Shown in pieces: positions 1 to 5,868 of a stretch of DNA of 22,907 nt. The first letter of the stretch is position 1; each line of letters begins with the position of its first letter. Where the stretch lies: IMG/VR virus record IMGVR_UViG_3300031236_000324, positions 1-22,907 of that record; one strand, given 5' to 3'. The notes under the pieces are model-generated. The model was not told the DNA's origin and ran no database searches. It was given only the letters and a program-made list of their open reading frames with translations. Position numbers and translations under genes: made by a program. Origin of the DNA: a virus.

Positions 1-1
1 G

Positions 2-316
2 CTCTCCACCTGGATCACGCGTTGGGAGCAGGAGCTGCGGCGCTGCCTGCTGACACCTGAAGAGAAAACGCAAGGCTACTTTTTCCGGCACAACCTGAAT
101 GCGTTATTGCGCGGCGACTTCTTAACTCGGATGCAGGGCTATTCGACGATGCTGCAGAACGGCATCGCATCAGTCAATGAAGTGAGAGACCTGGAAGACT
201 GGAACCCGTTCGATGGCGGCGATGCCTATCATATTCAGCTCAACCAGGCGACTCTTCCAGGAACCGGCAAGCCGATCACTGGGACAGATTCATCGTTAGT
301 ACGGCTGGGCGGGTAA
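2..316 (+). CDS. Phage portal protein, C-terminal end (partial, HK97-like)
   Basis: An open frame enters from the left edge and ends at TAA 314-316, giving about 104 residues. The frame reads through the start of the window (STWITRWEQELRRCLLTPEE), so the gene begins upstream. The segments FRHNLNALLRGDF, RMQGYSTMLQNGIASVNEVRD and the tail WNPFDGGDAYHIQLNQ match the C-terminal clip and wing region typical of HK97-family portals, where 'G..s.NE.R...gl.p..gGd.y....N' is the usual pattern. The portal forms the dodecameric ring at the unique capsid vertex through which DNA enters and leaves. Its place just upstream of protease and capsid fits the standard order. The identification rests on pattern recognition of the last third of the protein only. 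Confidence 0.85.
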   Translation, partial: LSTWITRWEQELRRCLLTPEEKTQGYFFRHNLNALLRGDFLTRMQGYSTMLQNGIASVNEVRDLEDWNPFDGGDAYHIQLNQATLPGTGKPITGTDSSLVRLGG

Positions 317-321
317 CGGTT

Positions 322-579
322 TTAAGAGGCTTTCCGCAGTTCTTCGCGGATCACTCGGCGCAACATATCTTCGATCTTAGGCGCGTTTTGTTTGCCTTCC
401 ATGTAGTCGCGCAGCACGGCGTTGATGGAGGTCTGGTAATTGCCGCCGCCGGCACGATCGACCGCATCCCGGAAATAATCCAGAACGTCGAGATCAAGAC
501 GGATGGTGATCCGCTCTTTGCCAGGCGTGGGCAGTACCGCGCCGCGCTTACCTTTGCTGAAATCGTACTCGTCTTTCAT
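322..579 (-). CDS. brnA: BrnA-type antitoxin (type II toxin-antitoxin)
   Basis: This 85-residue protein has the BrnA layout: a charged N-terminus, then a ribbon-helix-helix-like stretch (RITIRLDLDVLDYFRDAVDRAGGGNYQTSINAVLRDYM, here written in parts: RITIRLDLDVLDYFR, then NYQTSINAVLRDYM) and a basic tail. BrnA proteins neutralise the BrnT RNase and repress the shared promoter. The ATG at 577-579 overlaps the toxin stop as ATGA, so the pair is translationally coupled with the toxin first, the usual brnT-brnA order. It ends 5 bases from the portal stop and runs antisense to the virion genes, so it is inserted cargo between portal and protease. The family call is from motif and operon structure. 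Confidence 0.85.
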   Translation of the reverse strand: MKDEYDFSKGKRGAVLPTPGKERITIRLDLDVLDYFRDAVDRAGGGNYQTSINAVLRDYMEGKQNAPKIEDMLRRVIREELRKAS

Positions 580-848
580 TGGTTTTCGTATCCCTTCCGT
601 TCATTTGGAGTAGCGGGGCGAGCGGAAATCAACCGGATGTCGTTGCCGCTCCAGGTGTAAACCACTGCCAGGATGCGCATCAAAGCATCCAGTCCCAACG
701 TCACGAAGCGCTCCTCTGCAGGGTCGGATTCGTAATCGCTGATCGTGATGGCGCGGGGATCTTCGAGCACCGGGATTGCATCGCGAAAGCTTACGCCATG
801 CTTGGCGATGTTGGCTTTTAGCTTCTCGGAGTCCCATACAATCGCCAT
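576..848 (-). CDS. brnT: BrnT-type ribonuclease toxin
   Basis: This 90-residue protein opens with the BrnT signature (M.IVWDSEKLKANIAKHGVSF), followed by the strand-rich DPRAITISDYESDPAEERFVTLG, the hydrophobic MRILAVVYTW and the C-terminal IRLISARPATPNERKGYE; the IR.ISAR.A...E...Y ending is typical of BrnT. The family has a RelE-like fold and cleaves RNA, arresting growth when the antitoxin is lost. It is the first gene of a two-gene antisense operon. There is no ribosome-binding site before the ATG at 846-848, and a good -10 hexamer lies only 5 bases upstream, so the mRNA is probably leaderless. In a prophage such a pair commonly stabilises the element or acts in phage competition; that role is inferred. 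Confidence 0.87.
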   Translation of the reverse strand: MAIVWDSEKLKANIAKHGVSFRDAIPVLEDPRAITISDYESDPAEERFVTLGLDALMRILAVVYTWSGNDIRLISARPATPNERKGYENQ

Positions 849-853
849 GCTTT

Positions 854-882
854 AGTGTACACCAGTATGCACGATAAAGCAA
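854..882 (-). promoter_or_regulatory. brnT-brnA promoter with overlapping palindromic operator
   Basis: Read on the minus strand, TTGCTT (877-882) and TACACT (854-859) are separated by exactly 17 bases, a good sigma-70 type arrangement. An imperfect palindrome GTGCATACTGGTGTACAC (855-872, 12 of 18 positions symmetric) covers the -10 and most of the spacer, a natural site for autorepression by BrnA. The -10 lies 5 bases before the toxin ATG, so transcription should begin at or next to the start codon. Confidence 0.6.
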
Positions 883-956
883 GCAGAGCAGCCCGTTTTT
901 GTAGGCACTCTAACCCATCTCTGTTAGCGAAAGTCACCCGGCACTGACACAGAACA

Positions 957-1003
957 CAGTCATCAGTCTGACGCGCGATTGAATCGCCGCGAAGCTCACA
1001 ACA
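957..1003 (+). repeat. Intergenic repeat, leader type, copy 1 (5' of protease gene)
   Basis: This element starts with CAGTCAT (957-963), has 25 variable bases including GACGCGCGATTGA, and ends with GCGAAGCTCACAACA (989-1003), directly followed by the ribosome-binding site of the protease gene. The same ends with 25-27 bases between them recur at 14797 and 21767 on this strand and, inverted, at 8683, 19424 and 20925. It also marks the right border of the antisense brnT-brnA insert. Confidence 0.65.
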
Positions 1004-1015
1004 AGGAAATTTGAA

Positions 1016-1984
1016 ATGAAAACGAAACAGCGTATGCGGCTGGAGATCAAAGAAATCTCGGCCGAGGGATCGTTCGAAGGATTGCTTTCGCCCTACGGCA
1101 ACGTGGACGGCGGTGGCGACATCGTGGAGCGCGGCGCCTATACCAAGACGCTCCTGGACCAAGGCCCCACGCGCCCCATGCTCTGGCAGCATAAGTCCGA
1201 CGTCCCGGTGGGCGAAATCACTCTCGAAGATCGCACGGACGGCCTCTGGTGCAAGGGCCAGTTGCTCATGGCGCTGCCCGAAGCGCAGAAAGCCTATCTG
1301 CTGGTGAAGGCCAAGATCGTCAAGGGCCTGTCCATCGGCTTCGAGTCGATCAAGGACGCCATCGAAAACGGCGTGCGCCACCTCAAAGAGATAAGGCTCT
1401 ACGAAGGAAGCGTAGTCACTTTCCCGATGAACGAACTGGCGCTGATCACGAGCGTCAAGGCCAAGGGCAAGCGGGAAACGAAAGACGACTTCAACGAAGT
1501 GCTGAATGAGATCCAGCTTTCGGACGCGGGCTACCAGATGCGCAACGCACTGTCGAGCGCGCTCGCCTCGCTGTTCTATTCGGGCCTCAAGAAAGACGAA
1601 ATAGTCACGGCGTCGGAAACCATCATCCAGCAGTTCTCCGATGCGTACATGGCTTACGTTCCCGCTTACATCGATCTGATGGCCGAGTACTATGGCGACC
1701 TGGAAACCTGGGCCAAGAGCCGCCTCGAAACCAAATCAGGCCGTACCATCAGCGCGGCCACCAAAACGACTTTAACCACGGCGCACGAGCACTTGAAAAG
1801 CGCCACAGACATTTTGTCCGCACTTATCTCTCCCGAAGCCGACTGCGATCCGGATGGTGATGACACCAACTGCGACACGGACACTTCGGACGAGAAAGCC
1901 GCGAAACACAAGACCGAGCCGGCAGACCACTCGGCAGCCCAAACCCTGGTCGAAGAGATCAGGTCGCTCATTCCGGCGGCGTAG
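1016..1984 (+). CDS. HK97-family prohead protease (peptidase U35/S78)
   Basis: This serine protease matures the procapsid by cleaving the N-terminal delta domain of the capsid protein and then itself. The N-terminal 150 residues carry the family pattern: FEGLLSPYGNVDGGGDIVERGAY (in parts), LWQHKSD with likely catalytic His59, KGLSIGF with likely nucleophile Ser106, and LYEGSVVTFPMNE with Glu130. Past about residue 155 there is a long extension to 322 residues, ending in an Asp-rich stretch (DCDPDGDDTNCDTDTSDE); it could be a scaffold-like tail. AAGGAA at 1003-1008 lies 7 bases before the ATG and supports this start. The capsid gene follows after 32 bases, the normal order. Confidence 0.92.
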   Translation: MKTKQRMRLEIKEISAEGSFEGLLSPYGNVDGGGDIVERGAYTKTLLDQGPTRPMLWQHKSDVPVGEITLEDRTDGLWCKGQLLMALPEAQKAYLLVKAKIVKGLSIGFESIKDAIENGVRHLKEIRLYEGSVVTFPMNELALITSVKAKGKRETKDDFNEVLNEIQLSDAGYQMRNALSSALASLFYSGLKKDEIVTASETIIQQFSDAYMAYVPAYIDLMAEYYGDLETWAKSRLETKSGRTISAATKTTLTTAHEHLKSATDILSALISPEADCDPDGDDTNCDTDTSDEKAAKHKTEPADHSAAQTLVEEIRSLIPAA

Positions 1985-2016
1985 GCCGGGAAATTCAATC
2001 GAAGGACATTTTTCAA

Positions 2017-3273
2017 ATGGAACTCAAAGAACAGTTGTCCGCCCTGCAGGCGGAACTGAAAGTCTACTTCGAGAAGGCTGCCAAAGAGAAAGACGAATTC
2101 GGCACCATGCTCGGAACAACCAAAACCGCAATCGAAGCGCTCCAGAAACAGACGGACGCTATCGACGTCAAACTAGCGCAGCGCGTGACTCCCGACGCGA
2201 GCGCGGGCTCCTCGCTCGAAAAAGAAGTAAAAGAGAACGAGAACGTCCTGCGCCTGATGCGCGACAAACGCGGCAGCGCGGTGATCTCGCTCACCCCGAA
2301 ATCGGCCGCCGAGCTGTACGAACGCAAGGCCATCCTGGGCGGCGATATCAACATTATCGGTACCGGCCAGGGCGTCACCACGGCAACCACCGGCGTGCTG
2401 ACCATCGATCGCATTCCCGGGATCACGCCGGAAGCGCGCCAGACATTGCGCGTGCGCGATCTGTTCCGCGCCACCCCAACCACCATGCAGGTGATCGACT
2501 TCGTGAAGGTGCTCTCTCCCCTGAGCATCGCGTCGCCGGTGCCCGAGGCCTCGGTCAAGCCCGAAAACAACTTGACCTTCCTGTCGGCCAGCGAGCGCGT
2601 GAAAACGATCGCCACATGGATTCCGGCCACCAAGCAGATCCTGGACGATTTCTCGGAGCTGCTGAGCTTCATCCGGACGTCCATGCCGTATTACGTCAAC
2701 CTGGAGGAAGAGCTTCAATTCCTCAGCGGCGATGATATCGGCGAAGATCTCGACGGAATCATTCCCCAGGCGAACGCATTCAACGGCACCTTGCTGAATG
2801 CTACGCAAGGGTGGAACCGCATCGACGTGATCGGCCGCCCCATCCAGCAGATCACCGCATCGAAGGAGTTGGACCCGAGCTTTGTGGTGATGCACCCGAA
2901 CGATTGGTGGTCGATCCGTCTGACCAAAGACCAGTTTGGGCGTTACATCCTGGGCGACCCGCAGATGCCCTCGATGGGCGGCACGGGCGGCATGGGCGGC
3001 CAGCAAGTGGTGCGTCCCAACATCTTCGGTCTCGACATCGTGAGCACCACTTCGATGGTGTCCGGGCAGTTCCTCGTCGGCACGGGTAACCCGATCGCCT
3101 GCGAGATCCGCGACAGAATGGAGATGCAGGTCGAGATCTCGACCGAGCACGCATCATATTTTACCAGCAACCTTGTAGCAATACGGGCGGAAAAGCGCGT
3201 GGCGATCATTGTGAAGCGCCCCGCGTCGTTCGTAAGCGGATCGTTCACGACTTCGCCCAACACCGGGAACTAA
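2017..3273 (+). CDS. Major capsid protein (HK97 fold)
   Basis: This 418-residue protein begins with about 60 residues of charged heptad-like helix (MELKEQLSALQAELKVYFEK), as in the scaffold-like delta domain of HK97 gp5. A linker and the folded shell domain follow. Recognisable family segments are TGVLTIDRIPGI, RVRDLFRATPT, the central ATWIPATKQILDDFSELLSFI, then ELQFLSGDD and the C-terminal IACEIRDRMEMQVEISTEHA with AIRAEKRVAIIVKRPASFV. This is the usual HK97 order of E-loop, spine helix and P/A domains. The ATG has AAGGA about 10 bases upstream. The exact delta-domain cleavage site cannot be fixed by eye; somewhere after residue 80-105 is plausible. A strong hairpin follows the stop codon. 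Confidence 0.93.
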   Translation: MELKEQLSALQAELKVYFEKAAKEKDEFGTMLGTTKTAIEALQKQTDAIDVKLAQRVTPDASAGSSLEKEVKENENVLRLMRDKRGSAVISLTPKSAAELYERKAILGGDINIIGTGQGVTTATTGVLTIDRIPGITPEARQTLRVRDLFRATPTTMQVIDFVKVLSPLSIASPVPEASVKPENNLTFLSASERVKTIATWIPATKQILDDFSELLSFIRTSMPYYVNLEEELQFLSGDDIGEDLDGIIPQANAFNGTLLNATQGWNRIDVIGRPIQQITASKELDPSFVVMHPNDWWSIRLTKDQFGRYILGDPQMPSMGGTGGMGGQQVVRPNIFGLDIVSTTSMVSGQFLVGTGNPIACEIRDRMEMQVEISTEHASYFTSNLVAIRAEKRVAIIVKRPASFVSGSFTTSPNTGN

Positions 3274-3286
3274 GTCCGTCTCTTTT

Positions 3287-3316
3287 GGTCCGGGTCATTT
3301 CCGAATGGCCCGGCCC
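3287..3316 (+). terminator. Hairpin after the capsid gene (possible terminator or processing site)
   Basis: GGTCCGGGTCAT (3287-3298) pairs with ATGGCCCGGCCC (3305-3316) around the loop TTCCGA, with one G-T wobble and one mismatch. It sits 14 bases past the capsid stop and before the ribosome-binding site of the next gene. There is no clean T-run after it, so it may be a partial terminator or an mRNA stabiliser that raises capsid expression rather than a full stop. Confidence 0.45.
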
Positions 3317-3358
3317 TTACCTTTGTCAACCCAAATTTCCAATCAGGAGAAAACCAAC

Positions 3359-3679
3359 ATGCTAAAAGAAAACGCTGATACCACGTCAACGCGCCAAGCC
3401 AAAGAGCTCGGCACCTTTCAACGATCCGGCGGAAAAGTGCACATCAAGATCGATGGCGTCGCCAAGACCCTCCCGCTCCCAGTTACCGGAGAGGCGTTGC
3501 ATCGTCTCGCCGGACACGTCGAGGGACATCCCGTCTCAGTCAGCGGAGTTCCCAATAACAACGAGCCGCTGGAAGTGAAGGACGGCCAGGAGTTCACCAC
3601 TGCTCTCGGGGTAGGAAAGCATCCCTTGGAAAAGCAATCGTCACCCGATGCGTTTGGCGAGCACTTCTCGGGCGTGTAA
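3359..3679 (+). CDS. Small head-region protein of unknown function
   Basis: A frame open from 3305 is best started at the ATG at 3359, which has AGGAGA 8 bases upstream; the earlier ATG lies inside the post-capsid hairpin. The product is 106 residues, with no membrane segment and no motif I recognise. The middle (GGKVHIKIDGVAKTLPLPVTGEALHRLAGHVEGHPVSVSG) looks like a small beta-rich domain, and the end is Asp/Glu/Gly-rich. The position directly behind the capsid gene is where many phages carry a head decoration or stabilising protein. That role is only positional inference. Confidence 0.6.
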   Translation: MLKENADTTSTRQAKELGTFQRSGGKVHIKIDGVAKTLPLPVTGEALHRLAGHVEGHPVSVSGVPNNNEPLEVKDGQEFTTALGVGKHPLEKQSSPDAFGEHFSGV

Positions 3680-3682
3680 TCC

Positions 3683-4027
3683 ATGCGACTGATCGCCGTA
3701 GCTCACCAGCTCACCGGCGTGTACGGGACCGTCACGGCAGGGCAGGAATTCGAATGCCGTGACGATCTCGCCATTCAACTCGTGCGCTCTGGATCGGCGC
3801 GTAAGGCGGATCCGCCGCGAGTGACTTACGAAACCAAGGTCATCGTTCCCGAAGCGCCCGAGGTGCGCCCGCGGCTTCCGTTTCGTGACGTGCCTGTGCG
3901 TCACGAGGAATCGCCGCCAGTGGATCCCGAAAGCGATCGCGTGCTTCCAGAGCCAGACGTATCCGCACCGGGAGCTGCTGATCCTGGCGGACGGCGAAAG
4001 CGTAAGGGATTTGGTTCCGGCCGATAA
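3683..4027 (+). CDS. Small head-region protein, 3' half overlapping a glycosyltransferase frame
   Basis: This 114-codon frame starts at the ATG at 3683, 4 bases after the previous stop, without a clear ribosome-binding site. The first 45 residues (MRLIAVAHQLTGVYGTVTAG, then EFECRDDLAIQLVRSGSA) look like the small phage domain 'y.G.~v.pGe.fe~~d~~A~~Li~~G~A' found near head-completion genes. After about residue 67 the frame runs 143 bases over the glycosyltransferase in the +1 frame and becomes Pro/Arg-rich, unlike a conserved domain. Only the first ~65 codons are convincing. A single-base shift before 3886 would let this gene end at TGA 3886-3888, in a GTGA overlap with the next start. Confidence 0.5.
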   Translation: MRLIAVAHQLTGVYGTVTAGQEFECRDDLAIQLVRSGSARKADPPRVTYETKVIVPEAPEVRPRLPFRDVPVRHEESPPVDPESDRVLPEPDVSAPGAADPGGRRKRKGFGSGR

Positions 4028-4484
4028 TTCGATTCGTCTGCTGGAACTCGAAGGCGCCGCGCAGATCGGCGAGAAGCGGAATCTCGGCTGCGATCGCGCA
4101 TTGGGCGAGATCATCATTCACTGGGATGATGATGATCATTCGGCGCCTGGGCGTATTGCCGATCAGGTTGCGCGGCTGGCCGAAAGCAAGCTGGCTGTTA
4201 CTGGGTACCGCTCGATGCGATTCACCGATGGCTCGCGCTGGTGGTTGTATCAGGGAACGCCTTTATTCGCCCTTGGGACATCACTCTGTTACCGGAAAGA
4301 GTGGTGGAAGACGCATCCATTCCGATACGTTCAGATCGGGGAGGATAATCACTTCGTAACCGCGGCCGCGGCGGAGGTGCAAATGGTGACCTCTGATGCC
4401 GGGGAGTTGATGTGGGCGACGGTCCACGCGAAGAATACAAGCCCGCGTTCGTTGAGCGGGAGTGCCTGGAAACTTCTGGCTTAG
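3885..4484 (+). CDS. Family 2 glycosyltransferase (GT-A fold)
   Basis: This protein of 199 residues starts with GTG at 3885, directly at the first beta strand (M-TCLCVTRNRRQWIPKAIACF), followed by QSQTYPHRELLILADGES, the classic GT2 nucleotide-sugar opening. HWDDDDHS at about residues 79-86 holds the metal-binding DxD. GEDNHF at about 150 supplies the later acidic residue. The GTG is the only usable start after the upstream in-frame stop at 3822; no ribosome-binding site is seen, so coupling to the upstream gene is likely. GT2 enzymes transfer sugars from nucleotide donors. Inside a virion gene block the acceptor may be a capsid or tail protein, or a host surface glycan. The acceptor is not visible from sequence. 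Confidence 0.85.
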   Translation: MTCLCVTRNRRQWIPKAIACFQSQTYPHRELLILADGESVRDLVPADNSIRLLELEGAAQIGEKRNLGCDRALGEIIIHWDDDDHSAPGRIADQVARLAESKLAVTGYRSMRFTDGSRWWLYQGTPLFALGTSLCYRKEWWKTHPFRYVQIGEDNHFVTAAAAEVQMVTSDAGELMWATVHAKNTSPRSLSGSAWKLLA

Positions 4485-4627
4485 TCGCAATGCGCCAGGG
4501 CCTGACGTCTGCTGGCGCATGGAGCCTGGCATCTCGGGCACGGTGAGGGGACTTTCGGACGCCCACCGGCGTAGGTCTTGCGGGCGGAGGCCATCTGGCG
4601 AGCGGCTTTCGAGGTGAGTTTACGCAT
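4481..4627 (-). CDS. 48-residue Cys-rich zinc-finger-like protein
   Basis: On the minus strand an ATG at 4625-4627 opens a frame of 48 codons ending at TAA 4481-4483. The start is MRKLTSKAARQMASARKTYA, followed by GGRPKVPSPCPRCQAPCASR and RQALAHCD. The N-terminal 'LT...AR.MA..RKt..gGRPkv..PCprC' with C-x2-C-x3-C and a terminal H-C resembles small zinc-knuckle proteins scattered in phages of soil bacteria. No clear ribosome-binding site precedes it. It probably belongs to an antisense operon with the coiled-coil gene at 4714-4908. It ends inside the last codons of the convergent glycosyltransferase gene. DNA or RNA binding is a guess from the Cys/His pattern. Confidence 0.6.
   Translation of the reverse strand: MRKLTSKAARQMASARKTYAGGRPKVPSPCPRCQAPCASRRQALAHCD
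4490..4520. repeat. Perfect 9-bp inverted repeat at the end of the glycosyltransferase gene
   Basis: ATGCGCCAG (4490-4498) and CTGGCGCAT (4512-4520) are exact reverse complements around a 13-base loop. The hairpin starts 6 bases after the + strand stop codon at 4484 and lies within the last codons of the antisense zinc-finger gene. There is no T-run on either side, so it is more likely a 3' end stabiliser than a terminator. Confidence 0.45.
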
Positions 4628-4637
4628 GTTTGTAAGT

Positions 4638-4715
4638 GGGCCGGTTACCTACGGCCCGCCTGGTACCACCCAGGAGGCTCCGCTTACGCAGAGAGGCGCA
4701 CGGCGGAGCTTTTTT
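4638..4715 (+). terminator. Three hairpins in a row ending in a six-T terminator
   Basis: Three stems follow each other: GGGCCG (4638-4643) with CGGCCC (4652-4657); CCTGG (4659-4663) with CCAGG (4670-4674); GCTCCGC (4677-4683) with GCGGAGC (4703-4709). T6 at 4710-4715 follows the last stem. The third stem plus T-run has the form of an intrinsic terminator for + strand transcription leaving the glycosyltransferase gene. On the minus strand the same stretch forms the spacer between two antisense genes. The two extra stems in front could instead belong to a short structured RNA that ends at this terminator. Confidence 0.6.
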
Positions 4716-4908
4716 AGTTTGCCTCCAGCTTCTTAACGCGATCGGCGATGGCTTCCACCTCCACGTCTATTGCGCGCAACGCGGCCGAATGGCTTCTGAC
4801 GCGCATTTCGAGCGGGCTCGACCACTTATGGAATTCGGTCAATAGCGCCGTCTCGACGCGTTCGAGCTGCTCCGTAATCCATTGTTTGTCTTCGTCTGTG
4901 AGGCTCAT
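4714..4908 (-). CDS. Small coiled-coil phage protein
   Basis: This 64-residue protein consists of alternating helical heptads (DEDKQWITEQLERVETALL, then AIDVEVEAIADRVKKLEAN) with a central FHKWSSPLEMRVRSHSAALRA. Similar short 'MSLTDEDrqWI.eql.~vEt~LL..FhkW.sP...R~rsh~aa~ra~d.E~e.l~dRv..LE' proteins are familiar from phages of soil bacteria; I cannot assign a role. AGGAG lies 11 bases upstream of the ATG at 4906-4908, and a good promoter sits behind it. It is the first gene of an antisense unit between the glycosyltransferase and the connector gene. Oligomerisation through the coiled coil is likely. Confidence 0.72.
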   Translation of the reverse strand: MSLTDEDKQWITEQLERVETALLTEFHKWSSPLEMRVRSHSAALRAIDVEVEAIADRVKKLEAN

Positions 4909-4949
4909 GAGTTGGTTTTCTCCTGCGGCTGGTTTGCCGCTCTAAAACC

Positions 4950-4978
4950 AGTATAGCAGTTTATACAAACAGCGTAAA
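4950..4978 (-). promoter_or_regulatory. Promoter for the antisense coiled-coil gene
   Basis: On the minus strand TTTACG (4973-4978) and TATACT (4950-4955) are separated by 17 bases. The spacer contains the near-palindrome GTTTGTATAAAC (4959-4970), a possible operator. The expected start of transcription near 4943 leaves a leader of about 34 bases with AGGAG, unlike the leaderless toxin promoters in this window. The region is AT-rich compared with its surroundings. Confidence 0.6.
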
Positions 4979-4996
4979 GCGAAAAGCGAATTAAAA

Positions 4997-5686
4997 ATGT
5001 ATCCCCCCTTCGGCGGCGCCGGGCCCTACGGCACATACGCAAATCTCGGTCTCTATGGCGCGCTGGTGGCCTATGGCAGCCTGGATCTCACGGTTCAGTC
5101 TCCGCCTCAAACCTTCGACGAGCCCCTGTCACTCTCAGACGTGCAGGCATACTTGCGCATCCCGAACAGTATGCTGGAGGCGCAGTCCAACACCTTGGAA
5201 GTGTTCATCAGTGCAGCGCGGGAACAGGCGGAGATCCTGCAGGGCCGCGACCTGGTGACGAAACAGTGGGACATCTCGTTCGACTACTGGCCCTCGTACC
5301 AGGTGCAACTGCGGCCGAATCTAGTCAGTGTCGATCTCGCGCAGTACACCGATAACAACGGCGTCGTCACACCTCTGGTAGAAGGTCAGAATGGCGATTA
5401 CGTGGTCGACTACACCAAGCAGCCTGGCATTCTGTCGCCACCGTACAACGCGACATGGCCTTCGTTCACTCCCTGGCCGACGGGCGCCATCCTGATCCGG
5501 TTCACGGCTGGGATTGCTTCCAATGCTGCGTACTGGTCGGATGCTGGGGCGCGGGTGAAGATTGGCATGCAGCTTTTGATTTCACAGTGGTTCAGCGGAC
5601 GGCTTCCGTTTGGGGCGAAGGTGGAAGAGTTCCCCTATGCTGTGACAAGTTGTTTGAGCTATGGGCAGGTACCGAGGGCGAAGTGA
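4997..5686 (+). CDS. Head-tail connector protein (HK97 gp6 / phiE125 gp8 family)
   Basis: This 229-residue protein contains the connector hallmark EPLSLSDVQAYLRIPNSM at about residue 42, followed by the helix LEVFISAAREQAEILQGRDLVTKQWDISFDYWP (given in part), as in DNA-packaging or connector proteins that form the ring below the portal. The Gly/Tyr-rich first 30 residues (MYPPFGGAGPYGTYANLG) are an unusual extension. The C-terminal half, from ILIRFTAGIAS through VKIGMQLLISQWF, is the variable domain of this family. No ribosome-binding site is seen before the ATG, only an A-rich leader. It is separated from the protease-capsid group by glycosyltransferase and antisense cargo. Confidence 0.82.
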   Translation: MYPPFGGAGPYGTYANLGLYGALVAYGSLDLTVQSPPQTFDEPLSLSDVQAYLRIPNSMLEAQSNTLEVFISAAREQAEILQGRDLVTKQWDISFDYWPSYQVQLRPNLVSVDLAQYTDNNGVVTPLVEGQNGDYVVDYTKQPGILSPPYNATWPSFTPWPTGAILIRFTAGIASNAAYWSDAGARVKIGMQLLISQWFSGRLPFGAKVEEFPYAVTSCLSYGQVPRAK

Positions 5687-5715
5687 CTCGCCCCCTGGAT
5701 TCGCTGGCGTTTTTT
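5676..5715 (+). terminator. Possible terminator after the connector gene
   Basis: GGGCGA (5676-5681) pairs perfectly with TCGCCC (5688-5693). A competing stem is GCGAA (5678-5682) with TTCGC (5700-5704), and CGCC (5689-5692) can pair with GGCG (5706-5709) directly before T6 (5710-5715). The stems overlap the stop codon at 5684-5686. The stem touching the T-run is short, so termination may be weak or conditional. Confidence 0.4.
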
Positions 5716-5785
5716 AATGAACAAGTCTCACGACGATAAACCCTGCGATGAAAAACAGAAGTTCGATCAAAAGATCTTTCCACAT
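5714..5785 (-). CDS. 23-residue hydrophobic micro-protein with a strong ribosome-binding site
   Basis: On the minus strand AAAGGAGG ends 6 bases before the ATG at 5783-5785. The frame has 23 codons: MWKDLLIELLFFIAGFIVVR followed by LVH and TAA. It is a single membrane helix with a charged start and a short basic end, the size and form of type I toxins or small phage membrane peptides. The ribosome-binding site is the best match to the consensus that I noticed in the window, which argues against a chance frame. No clear promoter was seen upstream, and no antisense antitoxin RNA could be recognised. It lies in the gap between the connector gene and the methyltransferase gene. Confidence 0.5.
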   Translation of the reverse strand: MWKDLLIELLFFIAGFIVVRLVH

Positions 5786-5868
5786 GGCGAGCCTCCTTTC
5801 CTGGGCGATCAGCCTGATTGCGCCGGACGCGCCCAAGTAGGAAATCGACAGGTGACCGAAGGTCTCTT

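Noticed and set aside
818-1381. Antisense frame of 187 codons over the brnT start and protease
   Set aside because: It runs through a promoter, an intergenic repeat and the protease active-site region; the product has no recognisable domain.
1854-2735. Frame of 293 codons across protease end and capsid start
   Set aside because: Arg/Gln-rich, crosses two well-supported genes in a different frame.
2173-3150. Long antisense frame (325 codons) over the capsid gene
   Set aside because: It is the complement of a strongly conserved capsid frame in GC-rich DNA; its His/Gly/Arg-rich product has no domain and no start signal.
4638-4715. Possible tRNA gene
   Set aside because: Three stems are present, but there is no acceptor stem joining the ends, no T-loop GTTCRA and no anticodon loop; the last stem with T6 is a terminator.
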